Shown here: positions 40,382 to 53,842 of the stretch, in pieces
Position numbering within the stretch: position 1 is the first letter of the stretch
Layout of the letters: each line of letters starts with the position of its first letter
Position numbers and translations under genes: made by a program
Source of the DNA: Macquaria australasica
Taxonomy: Eukaryota > Chordata > Actinopteri > Centrarchiformes > Percichthyidae
Length of the DNA stretch: 64,000 nucleotides
Direction of reading: 5' to 3'
NCBI GenBank assembly: GCA_005408345.1
Contig: SEMN01000184.1
Location: forward strand, 248,001 to 312,000
The notes under the pieces: model-generated
The model's database searches: none
Seen by the model: the letters and a program-made list of their open reading frames with translations, nothing else
Told to the model about the DNA's origin: nothing

Positions 40382-41215
40382 TCATAGTGAGCCTGCAGCA
40401 CTATTAACAAGATGATCAATTTGGGAGGGACTAAAGTTAGTATAGGAGTCATCTGTTATATTGAGACATGGAACTGAATTAAATGCCGATGGAATCACTT
40501 CCTTAAATTTAGCTACAGCACTATCAGATAGACATCTAGTGTAGGAATGTTTGCCTAATGGCGTGTAGTCCAGTAATAGGAATTCAAAAGTTATTAAATA
40601 ATGGTCTGATAAAAAAGGGTTCTGTGGAAAGACTATTAGATGTTCAATTTCTATGCCATAGACAAGAACAAGGTCGAGGGTGTGGTTAAAACAGTGAGTG
40701 GGTTTATGTACACTCTGACAGAAGCCAATCGAATCTAGTAATGAGATAAACGCAGCAGTAAGGCTATCATTTTCTACATTCACATGAATATTAAAATCAC
40801 CTACAATAATTGTTTGATCTGCTTTAAGGACTTAACCTGATAAGAACTATGGTCCAGGAGCTCGGTACACTATAACAAATAGAATTGGCTGTAGTGTTTT
40901 CCAGGTTGCGTGTGAAAAGCTAAGAACTAGGCTTTCGAACGAGTTATAATTTAGTTTAGGTTTAGGTTTGATTAATAGGCTTGAGTCGAAGATGGCTGCA
41001 ACTCCACCTCCTCGGCCTGAGCCTCGAGGAATGTGAGTATTAATGTGACTGGGGGGAGTGGATTCATTTAGGCTAACATATTCATCGTGACACAGCCAGG
41101 TTTCAGTAAGACAAAATAAATCAATATTATGACCTGATATTAGATTGTTTACTAGAACAGCTTTAGATGAGAGAGATCTAATGTTTAAGAGTCCACATTT
41201 AATTCTCCTATTTTG
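40382..41215 (-). pseudogene. L2 LINE ORF2, endonuclease domain (broken)
   Basis: The minus-strand frame opens with a GLLNIRSLSSKA motif near 41.2 kb and continues to LTETWL, whose glutamate (41102-41104) matches the catalytic Glu of the APE-type endonuclease fold that nicks target DNA. It then reads PRGSGRGGGVAAIF, VYRAPGP, GDFNIH and FLSDH, whose Asp/His pair (40601-40606) matches the C-terminal catalytic residues. The frame is the same throughout but is cut by two in-frame stops (40847-40849 and 40832-40834) where the residues between VYRAPGP and VLKAD look shortened by small deletions, and by a TGA after AAGSL at the end of the entry. The linker continues in the same frame to about 40.2 kb with further stops. 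The catalytic residues survive, but no functional protein can be made. Confidence 0.88.
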
Positions 41216-41633
41216 TTGTACTGTTGCAGTGGTGGTTTTACTTTTTAGTTTAGGTTTTTATGTGTAACTCCTCTTCTGTTTACTTTTGATTTAAATAATT
41301 TAAGTGGTCAGGGGGCAGACAACCTCTCTGTGGAGTCATTAAAAATGTTGCATGGATTATGGATGTCTGGATCACGTTTTATGTTCATGATCCATGTCCT
41401 TTAATATTGAGTATCTGCTGATACCAATACAGCTGAGCTTTGCGGAAATGGAGCTTACAGCTTTCCTTTTATAGTTTCCTGTAAAAGTTTCCTATAGTTC
41501 TTTCTGTAAAATCTGTGGAGAGGGAAGTGTCTGTGTGAATCTGTTGTGATAGGAAGGTATAGACCAAATTTGAACCGCCTCTTTTCATCTACAGCATGAA
41601 CAAAATGGCAAATTACTGCATACAGTATGAGAA

Positions 41634-41790
41634 CCTTTATCCAAAGTGCTTTACAATTTGCCTGGCCATAAGGAGCAATTTGGAATTTTGCCAAAGGACA
41701 CTTCGACACGGCTACAACAGGAGTAGCTGGGGATCGAACCACCAACCTTGTGATTAGTGGACAAAACCAGGAGATCAACTAGATAACGCT
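41634..41790. repeat. Dispersed fish repeat (short, family not named)
   Basis: Words atccaaagtgctttacaatttgcc, aggagcaatttgg, ttgccaaaggacacttcgac, ggggatcgaaccaccaacc and ttgtgattagtggac in this order match a repeat found throughout teleost genomes. It lies just right of the LINE 5' end and carries no coding sequence. Confidence 0.7.
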
Positions 41791-44700
41791 TGCATTTTTG
41801 TATTTCTATAACAAGTTAGATTTGTGGTTGATTGGATAATATTGACTAGCAAATCACGTAGCCCAATATCGCTACATTCTCCATGGAACAAATTAAGGCA
41901 GCTGATCAACTAGGGAGCCAGAGAGCTGAGATCACCTTCAAAAAAACAGCTAATTAATTATTATCATGAGGAATGGTAATGTCTGTGTTTCCAACAATGA
42001 ATGCTCATTGCTCGCTGCCAGTTACGGAAGGTAGAGAAGGTTGACGTCATGGTTTAATTTGAATCTTTAATCAGTAATTGTGGGATATAGCATCCTCTAT
42101 TCTTTTTTATGTTTGCTTCTGTTACTTTGGCAGCTGATTATTAGTTGTGTGTATGAGTTTTATCCAGTTTTATGCCAGTAAATATGGGATTTTGTAGCAG
42201 CGCAAATGTAACAGTGTAGGACACATGTTTTAAAGGAAATTACAAATGGTCATTTGTTTGCACAGTAAAAATGCTGAAAGGTCGGCATCACTAACAAGTT
42301 ACATTCCCACTTTTAGAGATCTCCATTCTCTGACAGCAGAGCCCATGTTTATTCAACGGCCAATACTCTGAAATAGATGCGTTGATAACTTCATGCATCA
42401 CATCAACACGAAACACATTGGTGGGCTGGATTTGCAGGGGTGTAATTGTTCTGTAAAATTACAGTGTTGTCTTTGAATGATTCTCTTTTCTTTCACCCGG
42501 TGTGTGATGTAACTGAATCTACTGTAGGACATGTATTACACTTTTGCTTGTAGCCTCCCAAAAATCTAGTTACCTTTGCAATTTTGTACCTACTTTAGTT
42601 CTCTGCATTCACTGTGGAGCCATAGTATGTAGGTACAAATCTGTACTTAGTCATCCTTTTCCATTAGATTACAAATTTGTTTATTGTGGTACTTCAGATG
42701 TGCCATTTTCATTATCATTACATACTGTAGGCTTTTTTTCTTTTTAGCTAGCAAAAGAGTTAACATACTTAACATATAGTGGGAAATCTTAAATCTGTCT
42801 CCCTTTTTTTTTGCCTGTAGCTGTTCCTATCTTCTTCATTAATAGTATGATTCTGTCGTGCGACCAAATTAAGATATAAATGTAACCTGGGGTTTGCAGA
42901 ATGGTTTGTTGCAGAACAGATTAGAAAAACAATCTATGATGTTTCTTGGGGCAGATTTAAGTTTAAATTAGCATACTTGTAGTGCTGTTAAATTTGAAAC
43001 AGTTTGAAGCAGCTGTGGTGTTAATTCTCCTAAGTTGAAACTTATCAGATAATTCGTATTGCATTGCAGCATTCTGCCATGCACAAACTAAAGTTACTGC
43101 AGTACTTATCTTTCATTTCATTGGCATTTTTCTTCATTAAGCTGTGTACCAGTGTGCCAGTGGTGTTATCTCCTAAAATAAAGACATAAAGGGAGTCTTT
43201 GAAGCACACACCTTTAGTACCCCCTTTTGGTAGCTGATAATAAAAACGAATTATTCTCCCATGTTTGGCAGCCCACTCAGGACTACGTATCTGCACGTCA
43301 GTGGATTCAGAATGGAGGAGCTGAAGTCCTCTAAGAGCCTTTCATTATTATAATTGCTGTGTCTGTCCATCACATGGGCACTCCCAAAAGAACATTATCT
43401 CACATTGTACAACTATATGAGACTTAACATGGGAAATATGCACATTTCAATCTGAAGTCACATTATGCTGGAAATTCACTCAACTCAAATTTAACATTCA
43501 GCTTTGGTGTAGCACATGTTGGTTTAACTGACAAGAAAGTGTATAATTTGCATTAAGTTTTTTTTTTTCTTCCTTTAGCTAATGTACTTGCACAATCAGG
43601 GGGAAATAAGGATTATCACTTAACTCTCAGTGTAATAGCCTGATACACTTAGATCTACAGCACATTATTGAACATTTGCTACTACAACCTTTCCACAACT
43701 TGGTCTTACATGCAGAAGAGCATGTTTTCACCTGCTCATATTTTGACAATATGTTCATTTGTCAGTTATAGGCACACTAGTCCTATTAAATGCATCTGAT
43801 GTCTGTCTGGAGATTGAGATGGCTGCCTGCAAATTGAAATGGAACGCATTTATTATGATTTACAGCCTATTCCATATCAACCTATAGTCCTGAAAAGATG
43901 TTTGAATGGCATTTTGATGTTTTTTAGTGTCATAAGTCAGGTGAGCTGATTGTGGCTGTCAAGAGGAAGATAGGAACAACGCAGCCGGAGAATCACTGAA
44001 TCTATAAAGAAAAAAAGCTCAAAATGCAGCAGACAAGACCTGCTACGTGGTGTTAATGGATCGTGCCACCTCAGCATGATAGTAGATGCTGTTTCAAGGT
44101 AGACAGCTTATCAAGAAGTTAGATAAATGTATAGGTGGGACTTTGACCAACTGAGGGAGAAGAGTACCAAGCAAAACGTCAGTACCGTAAAGTTATAATG
44201 CTACAGATTTCAATCCTCAGTGATGTGGCGACACCTCTGGTTGGTGGCAACGGCAAGTGAGTGAGTTTTATCGGAGGCTATCGACCAGAAACACGCTTCA
44301 AGCAGCACTCTTGTTTTGCAGCTGCATATTTAATGATAAAAAGCATTCAGCAGCTAACTTCGATGGCAAATACATTGCATTTCCTGTTGTAGGTAATATG
44401 AATTCCACGCAGTAATGACGTCACCAGTAACAATGAATACTACTTTGCATTAAATGGCTATTGCAGAAAAAATGCATATCATAAAAATGCCTATAAAAAT
44501 GGGTTTTAAAATAATAACAATAAAAAAGTTGTATATTGCAAATTTGGCTACAGAATTCTTGTCCGACAAAAGCAGATGGCAGTGTTTACCAGTGACCCAC
44601 TTTGCCACCACCTAGTGCCCCACAGGCCCACCATAACACATGTTTTTCAGATAGATGTAGACATACAAAAACAGAATGGAGACAGGGATTCATTTGGTCT

Positions 44701-47700
44701 TATTTGTGTGGTCCCTCCTGTGAGATTTGCTCACTGCACTTTTAAAGGACATACCTATTTAAGTGCTAAAACAAACAAAAAAACCCCCGACATTTCTTGA
44801 GGCCAATAATTCAATATAATACGGTATATTGTCAATGAAGAGTAACCCCTTTCTCCTTGATAGGATGGCCTAATTAATGGCTAGGATAATTAACCGAGTC
44901 CCATTTCATTGGGTACAAAGTGCAAGGCAGCAGCCCCATTATCCTGTTGATAACTAAAGTGTCCTTCCTTTCATCTCCACTCTTAATGCCATCAAATACC
45001 ATTACTGATTGTCTAATTTACAGAGTGCTCTGGGATCTCACTGCTTGTTGAAGTGCATCACGAATACGAGGTGAATGCTCAGCGAGGTGCAATCAGCAGT
45101 GGGAATCACAACACACACACAGTGATATTTTCCACCTTACTTTTTAAACATGGCCTCATGGTGTTCTGAGGTTGGATGTTGCAGAAGGCCAGTATAGGAT
45201 AACATATCTGATGCCCAGAATATTTCACACTTAACAGGGCGGTATGGAAAAGGTGAGTTTATCAGAGATTAGCTCTGCCGGGGGACTCATGCACATTAAA
45301 TTATTTCAGTGTTGAACATGGATGACAGTCACTTCCAAAGAAAGCTATTTTGGCCACATGGTGGCAAGGGCGAAATCCTTTAGAGATTGTAGAAATGGAG
45401 GTCAGAGTCGAGTAACCTTGGTGGCTCAGGTAAGTGAACCAAGATTGAACCTGAGAACAACTAAGAATTCCCTGATGCAGTCTGATACCATGCTTACAGT
45501 ATGTACTTCTTATGTGTGATCTACTCACAGAAGTAGACACCAAATGCATACTGTCACACATTAGGTGCAATTTTACCTTTCAAGATGTGCATAGAATACA
45601 TGCAGAACACTCACTTCTTGTATAAAATATTTTAACATTGAGTTTTAAATCACATTAAAAACTTATAAACCCCTTTTTTTGTGTTAAATAAAAAATATGA
45701 CCAATACAGAACATACTTTAGATTGTAAATTTAACTGTTTGGCAAAATAATCACTATCACTTCTATGTAATTGTATGTGATTTAATTTGAATATGCATTT
45801 CACATTTTATTGATTTTTCTTTTTTAAACTTTAGAATTAAACGGTGTCTACCTATGCAATCAGTTTGACCATGGAATAGTCTCAGAGTCAGATATTACAG
45901 TAATGATCTTTCTTGGTCTACCTGTTAAACAACATAAGCATCATTTGTATTATGTCCACAACAGTAGTTTACGCTCAATTCCATCTTAAAAGTATATTTA
46001 ATGATACAATTTATTCTCCAATAAAGTGCTGTAGTGTTGACTTTTAAACATACTGCTGGTTACGTGCAATTTGGTAGTTTGGTTCAAGGTCAAATTTATT
46101 GTCATTCTCTCCATTTACAATGCTCATTATTTTATACATAAATATGTATAAAACTTATGGTTACTGCATTGATGGTCTTGGCCATCACATGTGTCAGTAC
46201 ATTAGTCACATTGCACTTTCAGAGCACCTTGCTATTCTTGGCAGATGAGCTCTGTGAGATTTGATCATTTATTGTAAATAACCTGGCAGAAACAAGCAGG
46301 TCCACAACCAGCACTGACAATAAAAATGTGTTTGCTTGACATCAGCTGTAGACTTTGCATCACTTATGTCCTGCAACATGTTGCAGTATAGATTAAACTT
46401 TAGTCTGCCACTGTGACTGTTCTGAGTTACCCTAAACAACAGCTGCATGGGCATATTTTCACAACATTGCAAGAATTTTAAAAGGCAAGTAACTTGTTGC
46501 CCTATTGCAGATATAAAGCGTTTCTGATGTCTTTTGTAATAAAAAAAGAGGGGCTGAGCGTAAACAAATGCTTTTTGTGTTGATGAAACAGTTCTGACAG
46601 TTGCGGAAGCATTACCGGTGTGGGTTTATATTCTTTGGGGATTATGAGGAATCAACACAGCTGCAGTGAAGGTGGTGTTAACATAAGCAGATGTTATTTG
46701 TTTTTAATACTTAGTGGGGAGGGGGCTGTCCCCGCCGCAGGGATCTTTGCCTCAGACTCATTGTTTTACTCCAGCACTGCCTTTATATCTTTGTCAATAA
46801 ACCTTGGTAAACATACATGTTTCTAAGGTGTTGATATACAATATAGGTATTCATTTGCATAGACTAGTCTCTTATAGGTCACATATTCTGTTTTCATTTG
46901 TTTTATTGTTTTGCAAATAAATAATACATATATTTATTGAATTAACCTCCCCTCAGGCAACAGTCACAATATTGGATTCTGAATGGCCCATAACACACAC
47001 TGCTGTTCTCAAATGAGCTAAATCTGCTAAATGGAGGCTTTCATTGTCACATACAGCAAAATATTCCCGACTGTCATTCTTGTAAGTATAACCAGTCAAC
47101 ATTATCTCTAGATATGTGTTAGGACCTCATTAGATCTATTAAAAGACAGATAGATGTTAAGAAATCAACATCTGTGTGTTCAGTTGGTCAAGGAGCATTA
47201 AAACCCCAAACCAAGTGCAGCCTTATCTTTTAGGTTCATCACAACCAAAATTGTAGTAGGCACTGTATAAATCTTTAAACATTTTGTTTGCACATAAATA
47301 TTGTTAGATTTTCTTCTAGGGCATTTTGTGCTTGCTATGAACATTTTGTGCTTGCTATGAACAAGATATTATTAGATTGATAGGAGCACAAGAAAACAGT
47401 CCATTACTGAGACCATAGATAAAAGACCATTAGCATTTATGATCTGTCCATGTGTGTCACTTGGTGTTGAAATGAATACACTGCTCCAGCTTGGGTACAT
47501 GAATATCTCTCATGAATATCACTCATTTTCTGATTACTTTAGGAGATAACATATGCATTAAAGGAACAAACCTGAAACTTATTCAAGGTCAAACCTTAAA
47601 TATATACTATAGAGCAGGTCTAAAATTGGACCTGCACTTTAATATCTAACAAGCAATATGATGTGGTTAGAGATAACTGGGACATGATGTATAGCATGTG

Positions 47701-50700
47701 CCAAGTTGCATCATCTGACTTATTTGCTGCAACACCTTTTATATCCTGTTTCAAATAAATCTTATATTGACATGGCCTTATCATGTCCAACCTGAAACAC
47801 AAATACTGTTCATGAAAGAGACACTTGAAGCAGCACCGCATCAGTGGCAAATACAACCTAGTGCCTGTAAACAGTAAAGGAGGACAGCTCTTCACCTGCT
47901 GCTGCAGAGATTCAGGTGGGGAGGCTCTATGCTGTTTCAAAAGTGCTGATCCTGATGTAATATTGACAGGCACTGAGCCAGGCGAGGTCTTCGGGTCTGA
48001 CACATTAAGGTCATATTACTTCCCTCCAACCTTTCTGCCTCTCTGACTGAGCCGAGCGCTAAAGATAGCACTTGGCAAATACAGAAGCCCAACTGTTACC
48101 ATGTTGATGATTAAAAATGCATGGACCTTTAATGTTAAACATGACAAAGGACACTGAGGCAACACAGGTTTGGGACGTGTGTTGGAAACCATTGAAAAGG
48201 CATTTAACGAACAAACCTTTCAGTCCGTCAGTGTCAGAATGGAGATTTATTATAGTACAACACATTAATACTTAGCTGAAATGAAAACTCAACCATAGGT
48301 TTGATGTTTCTAATCAGATGCTATGATTTGCCATAGCCCTCTTAAGTTGGACAGACTTTATCTTATTGAAGTGTCAGAGCAAAATTCAATATATCGTCTT
48401 GGCGGCATAAATAATGCATTACAGGCTCTTAGGGTAAAAAGGAGAGGAGGTTATAAATATGAAACATATGAGTTGTATTGACAAGGCCTAGCCAAGCTGG
48501 CACCCGTCATCAGCAGGAGAGCTTCCAGTGAAACAACAGACAAGTGTCCTTTATCATCTCTGCCCTTTATTGGACCTCTGGAGGTCGCATTTGTACACAC
48601 ATCACGGGAAGGTGAAATCTGCACATGTTGGGCTTTTGCCAAATACAACTTACCATAACAACTGTAACAGGATTGGATTCTTTCTTTCTTTCTTGATGCA
48701 ACAAAAAAACAACAAAAAAAAAAAAAATGAAAACATCAAACAACAAGAGCCTCAGTATGTTTTGGGTATTGAGTGATGAGCTTCATATGCTCTCTCCATA
48801 ATGGCTATCGCAGAACGCCCTCAGCAATAAAATATATGGATTCTTAAGACAGATTTTACCCATGTGTCTATTTTGATATAGTAAACAGCACCAGCCTAAT
48901 GCAGTCTGCCATTTGTGTCTCATCCTGACTTGCAAACACGAGCAAGAAAAATAATAAACACTAGGATATCCATTCAATAGGTTTTAATTGGAAAGGGAAT
49001 AGGACTCTCCATTTGAATTCAAAGAGCTGCCATGATTTTTGAGCAGCCATCAAGACATAATTGTTACCTGGATCGATGATATTTCATTCCTCAGCCCAGA
49101 TGATTCCTGACCAGTCACAGTGGCAAAGAGTTGCTTTACTCATGGGGGCACATGTAAAGCCTGATTAATGGCCCACAAACCAGCTCTAGCTACAGAGCTC
49201 AGTGCCTGTAACCCCTGAGAGAAAATAACTGCCAGTCCCATGAATCAAAAAAAAAGTTAATAGTCACATTGTAAATTACAAGTAAACTTAAACAAGAATC
49301 TAGAGCATTTCACTGTATTCTGAAGACAGCATACAAACCAGGGGTTAGCCAGGGTTAGAGGAATGAATCCACCCATCAATCTCCTGCTGCTGGAAATACA
49401 AAACTTTGTGCACTAATTGTATGACATTGTACATTTCAAATTAAAATGCATCTTTTTGCAAATGGTGGATTCAGCAGTTTATGGGCCATTTAGAATGAAT
49501 TCCCAGTAAGTGTTTGACAGACTGACATGCAGGAGGTGGGAGTTCAACACCAACCCAAGGCAGCATGCAATGTTAACTCTTTCAGTGGACAGTAGTATGT
49601 ATTGTTAAGTGATTTTGAGCATTCAGACATCAGAGCCAACATGAAGGACCACATGAGATCGACATATATTCCCCGACAAATTAGGACTATCTAGTGAAAG
49701 AGTGACCGTAGTCTCAATCTGGTACTGACACACTTAGCCAACAAGTCATCCAAATTAAATGGCAAAAAACATTGTTTGTAACTTTACATACATTAGTGTT
49801 GTTGCATGGATTTACAAGTGAGATGCCACTGTTATAATAGCAATTTGTTTCCTTCTGCCTACAATCCAAACTAATCTATATTCTGTTTGAAATGGTAAAC
49901 TGCGTATGTACACGACATGCAAGATCAAGTGTCAAAACTATTCACTGCACATGTGGTTTAGTTGTAGAGGTTTTGTAATTATCTCCCATAGTAATGACTG
50001 ACTGAGGACATACTCTTTGAAAAAATAAATAAATAGATAACTTCAGAGAAGGTATGAGCCAGGAATTGAACAGGCTGATGCAAATTCCTCCGCTTACTTT
50101 CCAGGATGCTACTCAATTCAGCTTTCACCTGTTTCTGGTCATATCTCCTTTACATAATACTTTCAAAGTATGTGTTCAGGGTATGAAATGTGTTTTTCTC
50201 CCTTTGCGTACATGTACCATGACTTTTCAAGGAGAACAGTCTCATGAGCAGCAAATGGTGGTTTTCTTATTTCCAAAACAGGGGGTCTTTTCCCAGTTCT
50301 TACACCCTGCTGTCTCGCTTTTGTCACTTTTCTGTCATTCCCAGTTTTGTCATTACACCCTCCTGCTGCTCTCCTGCAATCCTCGAGCTGCATCATCCTG
50401 GCACTCATCTGCCACCTTTTTCTCACTCCAAAAAGCCAACACAAAGAAGAAAATGCACTTTTGTAAATGCCCTGACTAAATATCCTGGCTAAAGGCGCAG
50501 CCTTTCAAATCAGTGGTGCTAAAGGATTAAACATGTTTGCCATTTTGGCAGTGTAACATCAAGACACAAAGAACATATTTTATAGTGAAGATGAGCTGAT
50601 TACCTTTCAGGACTCCTTTTTTTTTTATTTCATATTTTTATTCTTGCGAACCTTGGATGTCAAAGCTGTGGATAAAGAATATGGATAGGGAAAGGATAGC

Positions 50701-51523
50701 CCATTCACCAACATGCAATATAAGAATAATGCCAGGTAAATGCACATTAATTAATTAATATTGATTTGAAAACTCACGAAGCAATTACAAACAAAAAACA
50801 GAACAGGTAGACTCATATCCAACATTTTTGCACCCATGTAACATCCATTAGATGAGTTTTTGACAGTAGGTAAAACGCTGACAAAATGCTAACAGTCCTT
50901 CAGTCAATAATGAGAGTACTTTAGACATTGAAAGGATTTATCATGTTCAGTGACTGCTAACCTTTGATATAATTATGAATTACTGTGTGGTGTTGTTTTC
51001 ATCAAGTAATTAAAACACTCTGCTTATGCATGTAGGAAGCTGGCAGATGTTTTTTGCAACACAACCTCTACCATCTTCATGTGCGTTCTTTCAATTTGAA
51101 TATATTTAGTTTTATTATATTTAATTCTCATTGCTTACTCTGTAATGAAAATGTAAAATTATATTAAAAAGATATGTGTGCAATCTATCCAGAGCCCCCT
51201 GGAAATACCTGCTGCTGCAGAACTTCACTTCATCTAATAACATTTTTAGTGTACCCTAAACCAAGGGCCAGGTGAACTAGGTATGTGTGACCTTTCTCAT
51301 ATTTTATTGCATAGTTTCAGATTGCTAACATTGTGTAAAGATTGACCAAGTAGCTCACTGAGTCAGACTGTGGGATTCTGCACAATCTCATATCTATGTG
51401 TTACGTAACTGGTTAGAAATATGTTTACTGGTGAAACATATTTTAGGAATGTCTTTGGACTACTGGTTGGAAAGAAACAAGCAATTTCATGTCATCTTGT
51501 GTTCAGAGAAATTATGGTCAAGT
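41791..51523. other. Non-coding desert, block 7
   Basis: No gene recognised. Includes the 20-bp duplication at 47322-47361, a ttcaaggtcaaatttattgtc word at about 46083 that resembles part of a common fish repeat, and islets at 44840-45080 and 49000-49200 that may be conserved. A 141-codon plus-strand frame at 50054-50479 has no domain and biased composition (many F, L, S, H) and is probably chance. Confidence 0.7.
47322..47361. repeat. Perfect 20-bp tandem duplication
   Basis: The unit cattttgtgcttgctatgaa occurs twice back to back (47322-47341 and 47342-47361) with no mismatch, indicating a recent slip. Confidence 0.95.
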
Positions 51524-51612
51524 TTTTTTTAACTAAATGATTATTTGAATAATCAGCAAAATAATTGCCAGAGTAATTGATAATGAAAATAATCGTTAGT
51601 TGCAGCCCTATT
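51524..51612 (+). mobile_element. Terminal fragment of a hAT-like non-autonomous fish repeat
   Basis: Contains several at-rich 'attatttgaataatc' style words and ends with aatgaaaataatcgttag and ttgcagccct. That is the right end of a widespread fish element whose termini resemble hAT transposons (CAGGGCTGCAACTA on the other strand). Only about 90 bases remain. Confidence 0.6.
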
Positions 51613-53608
51613 ACAGTTACTTTGACCTAGTGGGATGTTGGATGAGAAGACAGAACTTGCTAACCATTATAGTTGTCTGCAGGCATCAGCCTATAGATGG
51701 AGTCATGAACCTTGAGCACTACTGAACATTTTTCCAAAGTATTGTATTCATCTCTCTACTGTATCGTTTGAGATACAGTTGGAAGATACTGAACACCCCA
51801 AGGAACTTTTGTTCAGAGGCTTACTAGCAAAGCCCAACAACGGAAATGTCAGTGCATCGGCTCTGGGCTTTATATCTAAACAAAATCAAAGCTTTGAATC
51901 GTGTCCTTCTTTTTGCCAAACTTGGGATAAACTTCAACTATTTTCACACCTGGACAGATTATCTCAAGATCACAGGAATCATAGGAATGTTCTGTTTTTG
52001 GTTGGGTTGTCTTTTCAGTGATTGTAGCACATGTTTATTGCTGTGAACTGCGCTATGGAAAGACGCTAGTTAGTTAGTGAGAAGAGAAGAGACTGTTATA
52101 TTGTGGGATGTCTGCTGAGCTACAGGCAACCCGCGGAGCTTTTTATCTGGCTGTGCAACCTGGCCGGATGGCATTCTCTTGGCACGCCATCCTTGTGACT
52201 GGCCACTTGGCTTGTGGCCCAGGGATATTTGGCTCACTGTGCATAGCAGAGTCACCCCATCCCCCTAATTCCCTACTTTACTTCTCTCTCTCTCTCTCTC
52301 TCTCTCTCCTTCTCTCCCTCCATCTCTCTCTTTCTCTTTCTCTCTCTCACTGGCCACTTGCCTAAGGACAACTGCAGTGCTTTGTGTGGCCTAGCGGGTC
52401 TCTTTATACTAGCTCCATGGCCATGGCTCGTAGGAAGACAGTGCCATGATAGCTACAGACAACCGCACAATTATACAACACAGTCAGTCAGTCACTGCAA
52501 GGTGGCTTTTTGCAATGCATGAGGCCCTATCAGCTGTGACTTACCAAGGCACCAGTGTAATTCAATTGTAGGGATGGCCTTGGGTGGTGCAGAATCAGGG
52601 GACATACAACAGCTTATTATACACCTCTCTGACTGTCTATCAAATTGATAGCTCACTCTTAGTGGCATCTCATTGACATTGTGTTGAATGTCCTGTGTCT
52701 GCCCTGCTTAATTGAACACAGAATTACCCTATTTGGACACGGTTAGCAGAATGGAGCTTAACGAACGTAGAAAATAGAAGATGAGATCAGAGCTGACCTC
52801 TGGAACACACTCCATACACAAAAGCCAGAGGCTGCAGTCACAGAGATTATCTAAAGGGGGTGGTATGAACATTTTGTAATCTGTCAAGTGCTGGCACTGC
52901 AAAATACACATAGAAAAACCCAATGGCCATTCCTAATATACTGTGTTCTATGCAGAACTGCTATAGTTTTCATGATTTTGTTACATTACAAACTTTTGGG
53001 GATTATGGTTTGGAATGGATGGAAGGATCCCACATGTGAGCTCATTCAATTTGGTTATTAAGGGGTTAAATACGGTGCAGTAAGGATTGGTTTCTCTGAT
53101 TCAGAGAGGTTCGCTGAACGTTGACACATCTTAAAGGTTTCATGCTCATATTCTTTGATGGAAGTTGGCACTGTCTTTTGTTTGTTTTCACTGTAAGCAG
53201 GGTGAAAGCAAGGACAAGTCTAAATCAGGAAATGTAATCATCCGTACAAAGGGTGTATGGTTTTGGCAGCATCTCATCTGTGTAACATGAAAATAAAATG
53301 TCTATGATCATAAAGGCTGAATGGTGCAACTCCTATAACACATCCAATGAAAAGGCATCCAGAACTGTTGCAGTAATTTCAACACCTTATGTTGTATGGG
53401 CAATGCTTTATCATTTTTTGGTAACTGAAGCATTCCTTTTAATGGAGCGTGAAATCATGGATGTATAGGTAGATCACTGCCAGTTACACAACTGGAGAAA
53501 TGCTCTTATGAATACCCTGATTCTAAAATGCACTAAAACACTTTTTGGCATACTAGTATACCTACATATGCATCACTTACCTGAAGCTGACAAAAAGCTA
53601 CCATCCAT
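51613..53608. other. Non-coding spacer with a long TC tract
   Basis: Holds the TC tract at 52280-52349. The sequence around 52130-52260 is GC-richer but has no convincing coding features. Confidence 0.65.
52280..52349. repeat. (TC)n pyrimidine tract
   Basis: About 70 bases of nearly pure TC on the plus strand with small interruptions, a homopurine-homopyrimidine tract that could form triplex or slipped structures. Confidence 0.9.
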
Positions 53609-53842
53609 TAAAGGAATAATTACACTTCTGGAAATATGCTTGCTTTCTTTACAACTTAGATGAGAACATTAATGTAAAATCAGTGTATCAAGTTGCAGCC
53701 AGGAGACAGTTAATTTAGCTTAGAATAAAGACTGGAAACAGGGAGGAACAGCTAGCCTGGCTCTGTTCAAAGGTAACAAAATCTGCCAACCACCACCTCT
53801 AAAGCTCACTAATTAACATGTTATATCTCATCTGTTTAATCG
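53609..53842. mobile_element. Dispersed fish non-autonomous element, copy B (truncated)
   Basis: Begins taaaggaataattacac and continues with cttagatgagaac, ataaagactggaaacagg, aacaaaatctgcc and agctcactaattaacatg, matching the reverse complement of copy A at 23745-24050. The match stops at about tctgtttaatc, so the distal part present in copy A (gtaaaaacgacaa and the hairpin) is missing. Confidence 0.75.

Larger units (their letters stand above)
37738..41400 (-). mobile_element. L2-clade non-LTR retrotransposon (LINE), nearly complete, inactive
   Basis: Read on the minus strand, this region encodes an apurinic-type endonuclease, then a reverse transcriptase with the wording of vertebrate L2/CR1-group LINEs (LSAAFDTIDHHILL, GVPQGSVLGPILF, YADD, SRLDYCNSLL, LHWLPV), and then a non-coding 3' region. 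It ends with ggcgctatataaataaa and a TTGAA-type pentanucleotide tail (37738-37752), as fish L2 elements do. About 3.6 kb is present. The 5' boundary near 41.4 kb is a guess, based on where recognisable coding sequence and its leader fade out. Several stops and frameshifts show it cannot produce an intact protein. It is oriented the same way as the cadherin gene but lies about 20 kb downstream of it. Confidence 0.93.

Noticed and set aside
50054..50479. 141-codon plus-strand open frame
   Set aside because: Biased towards F, L, S and H with no motif, no splice context and no counterpart I recognise; probably chance in a T-rich strand.
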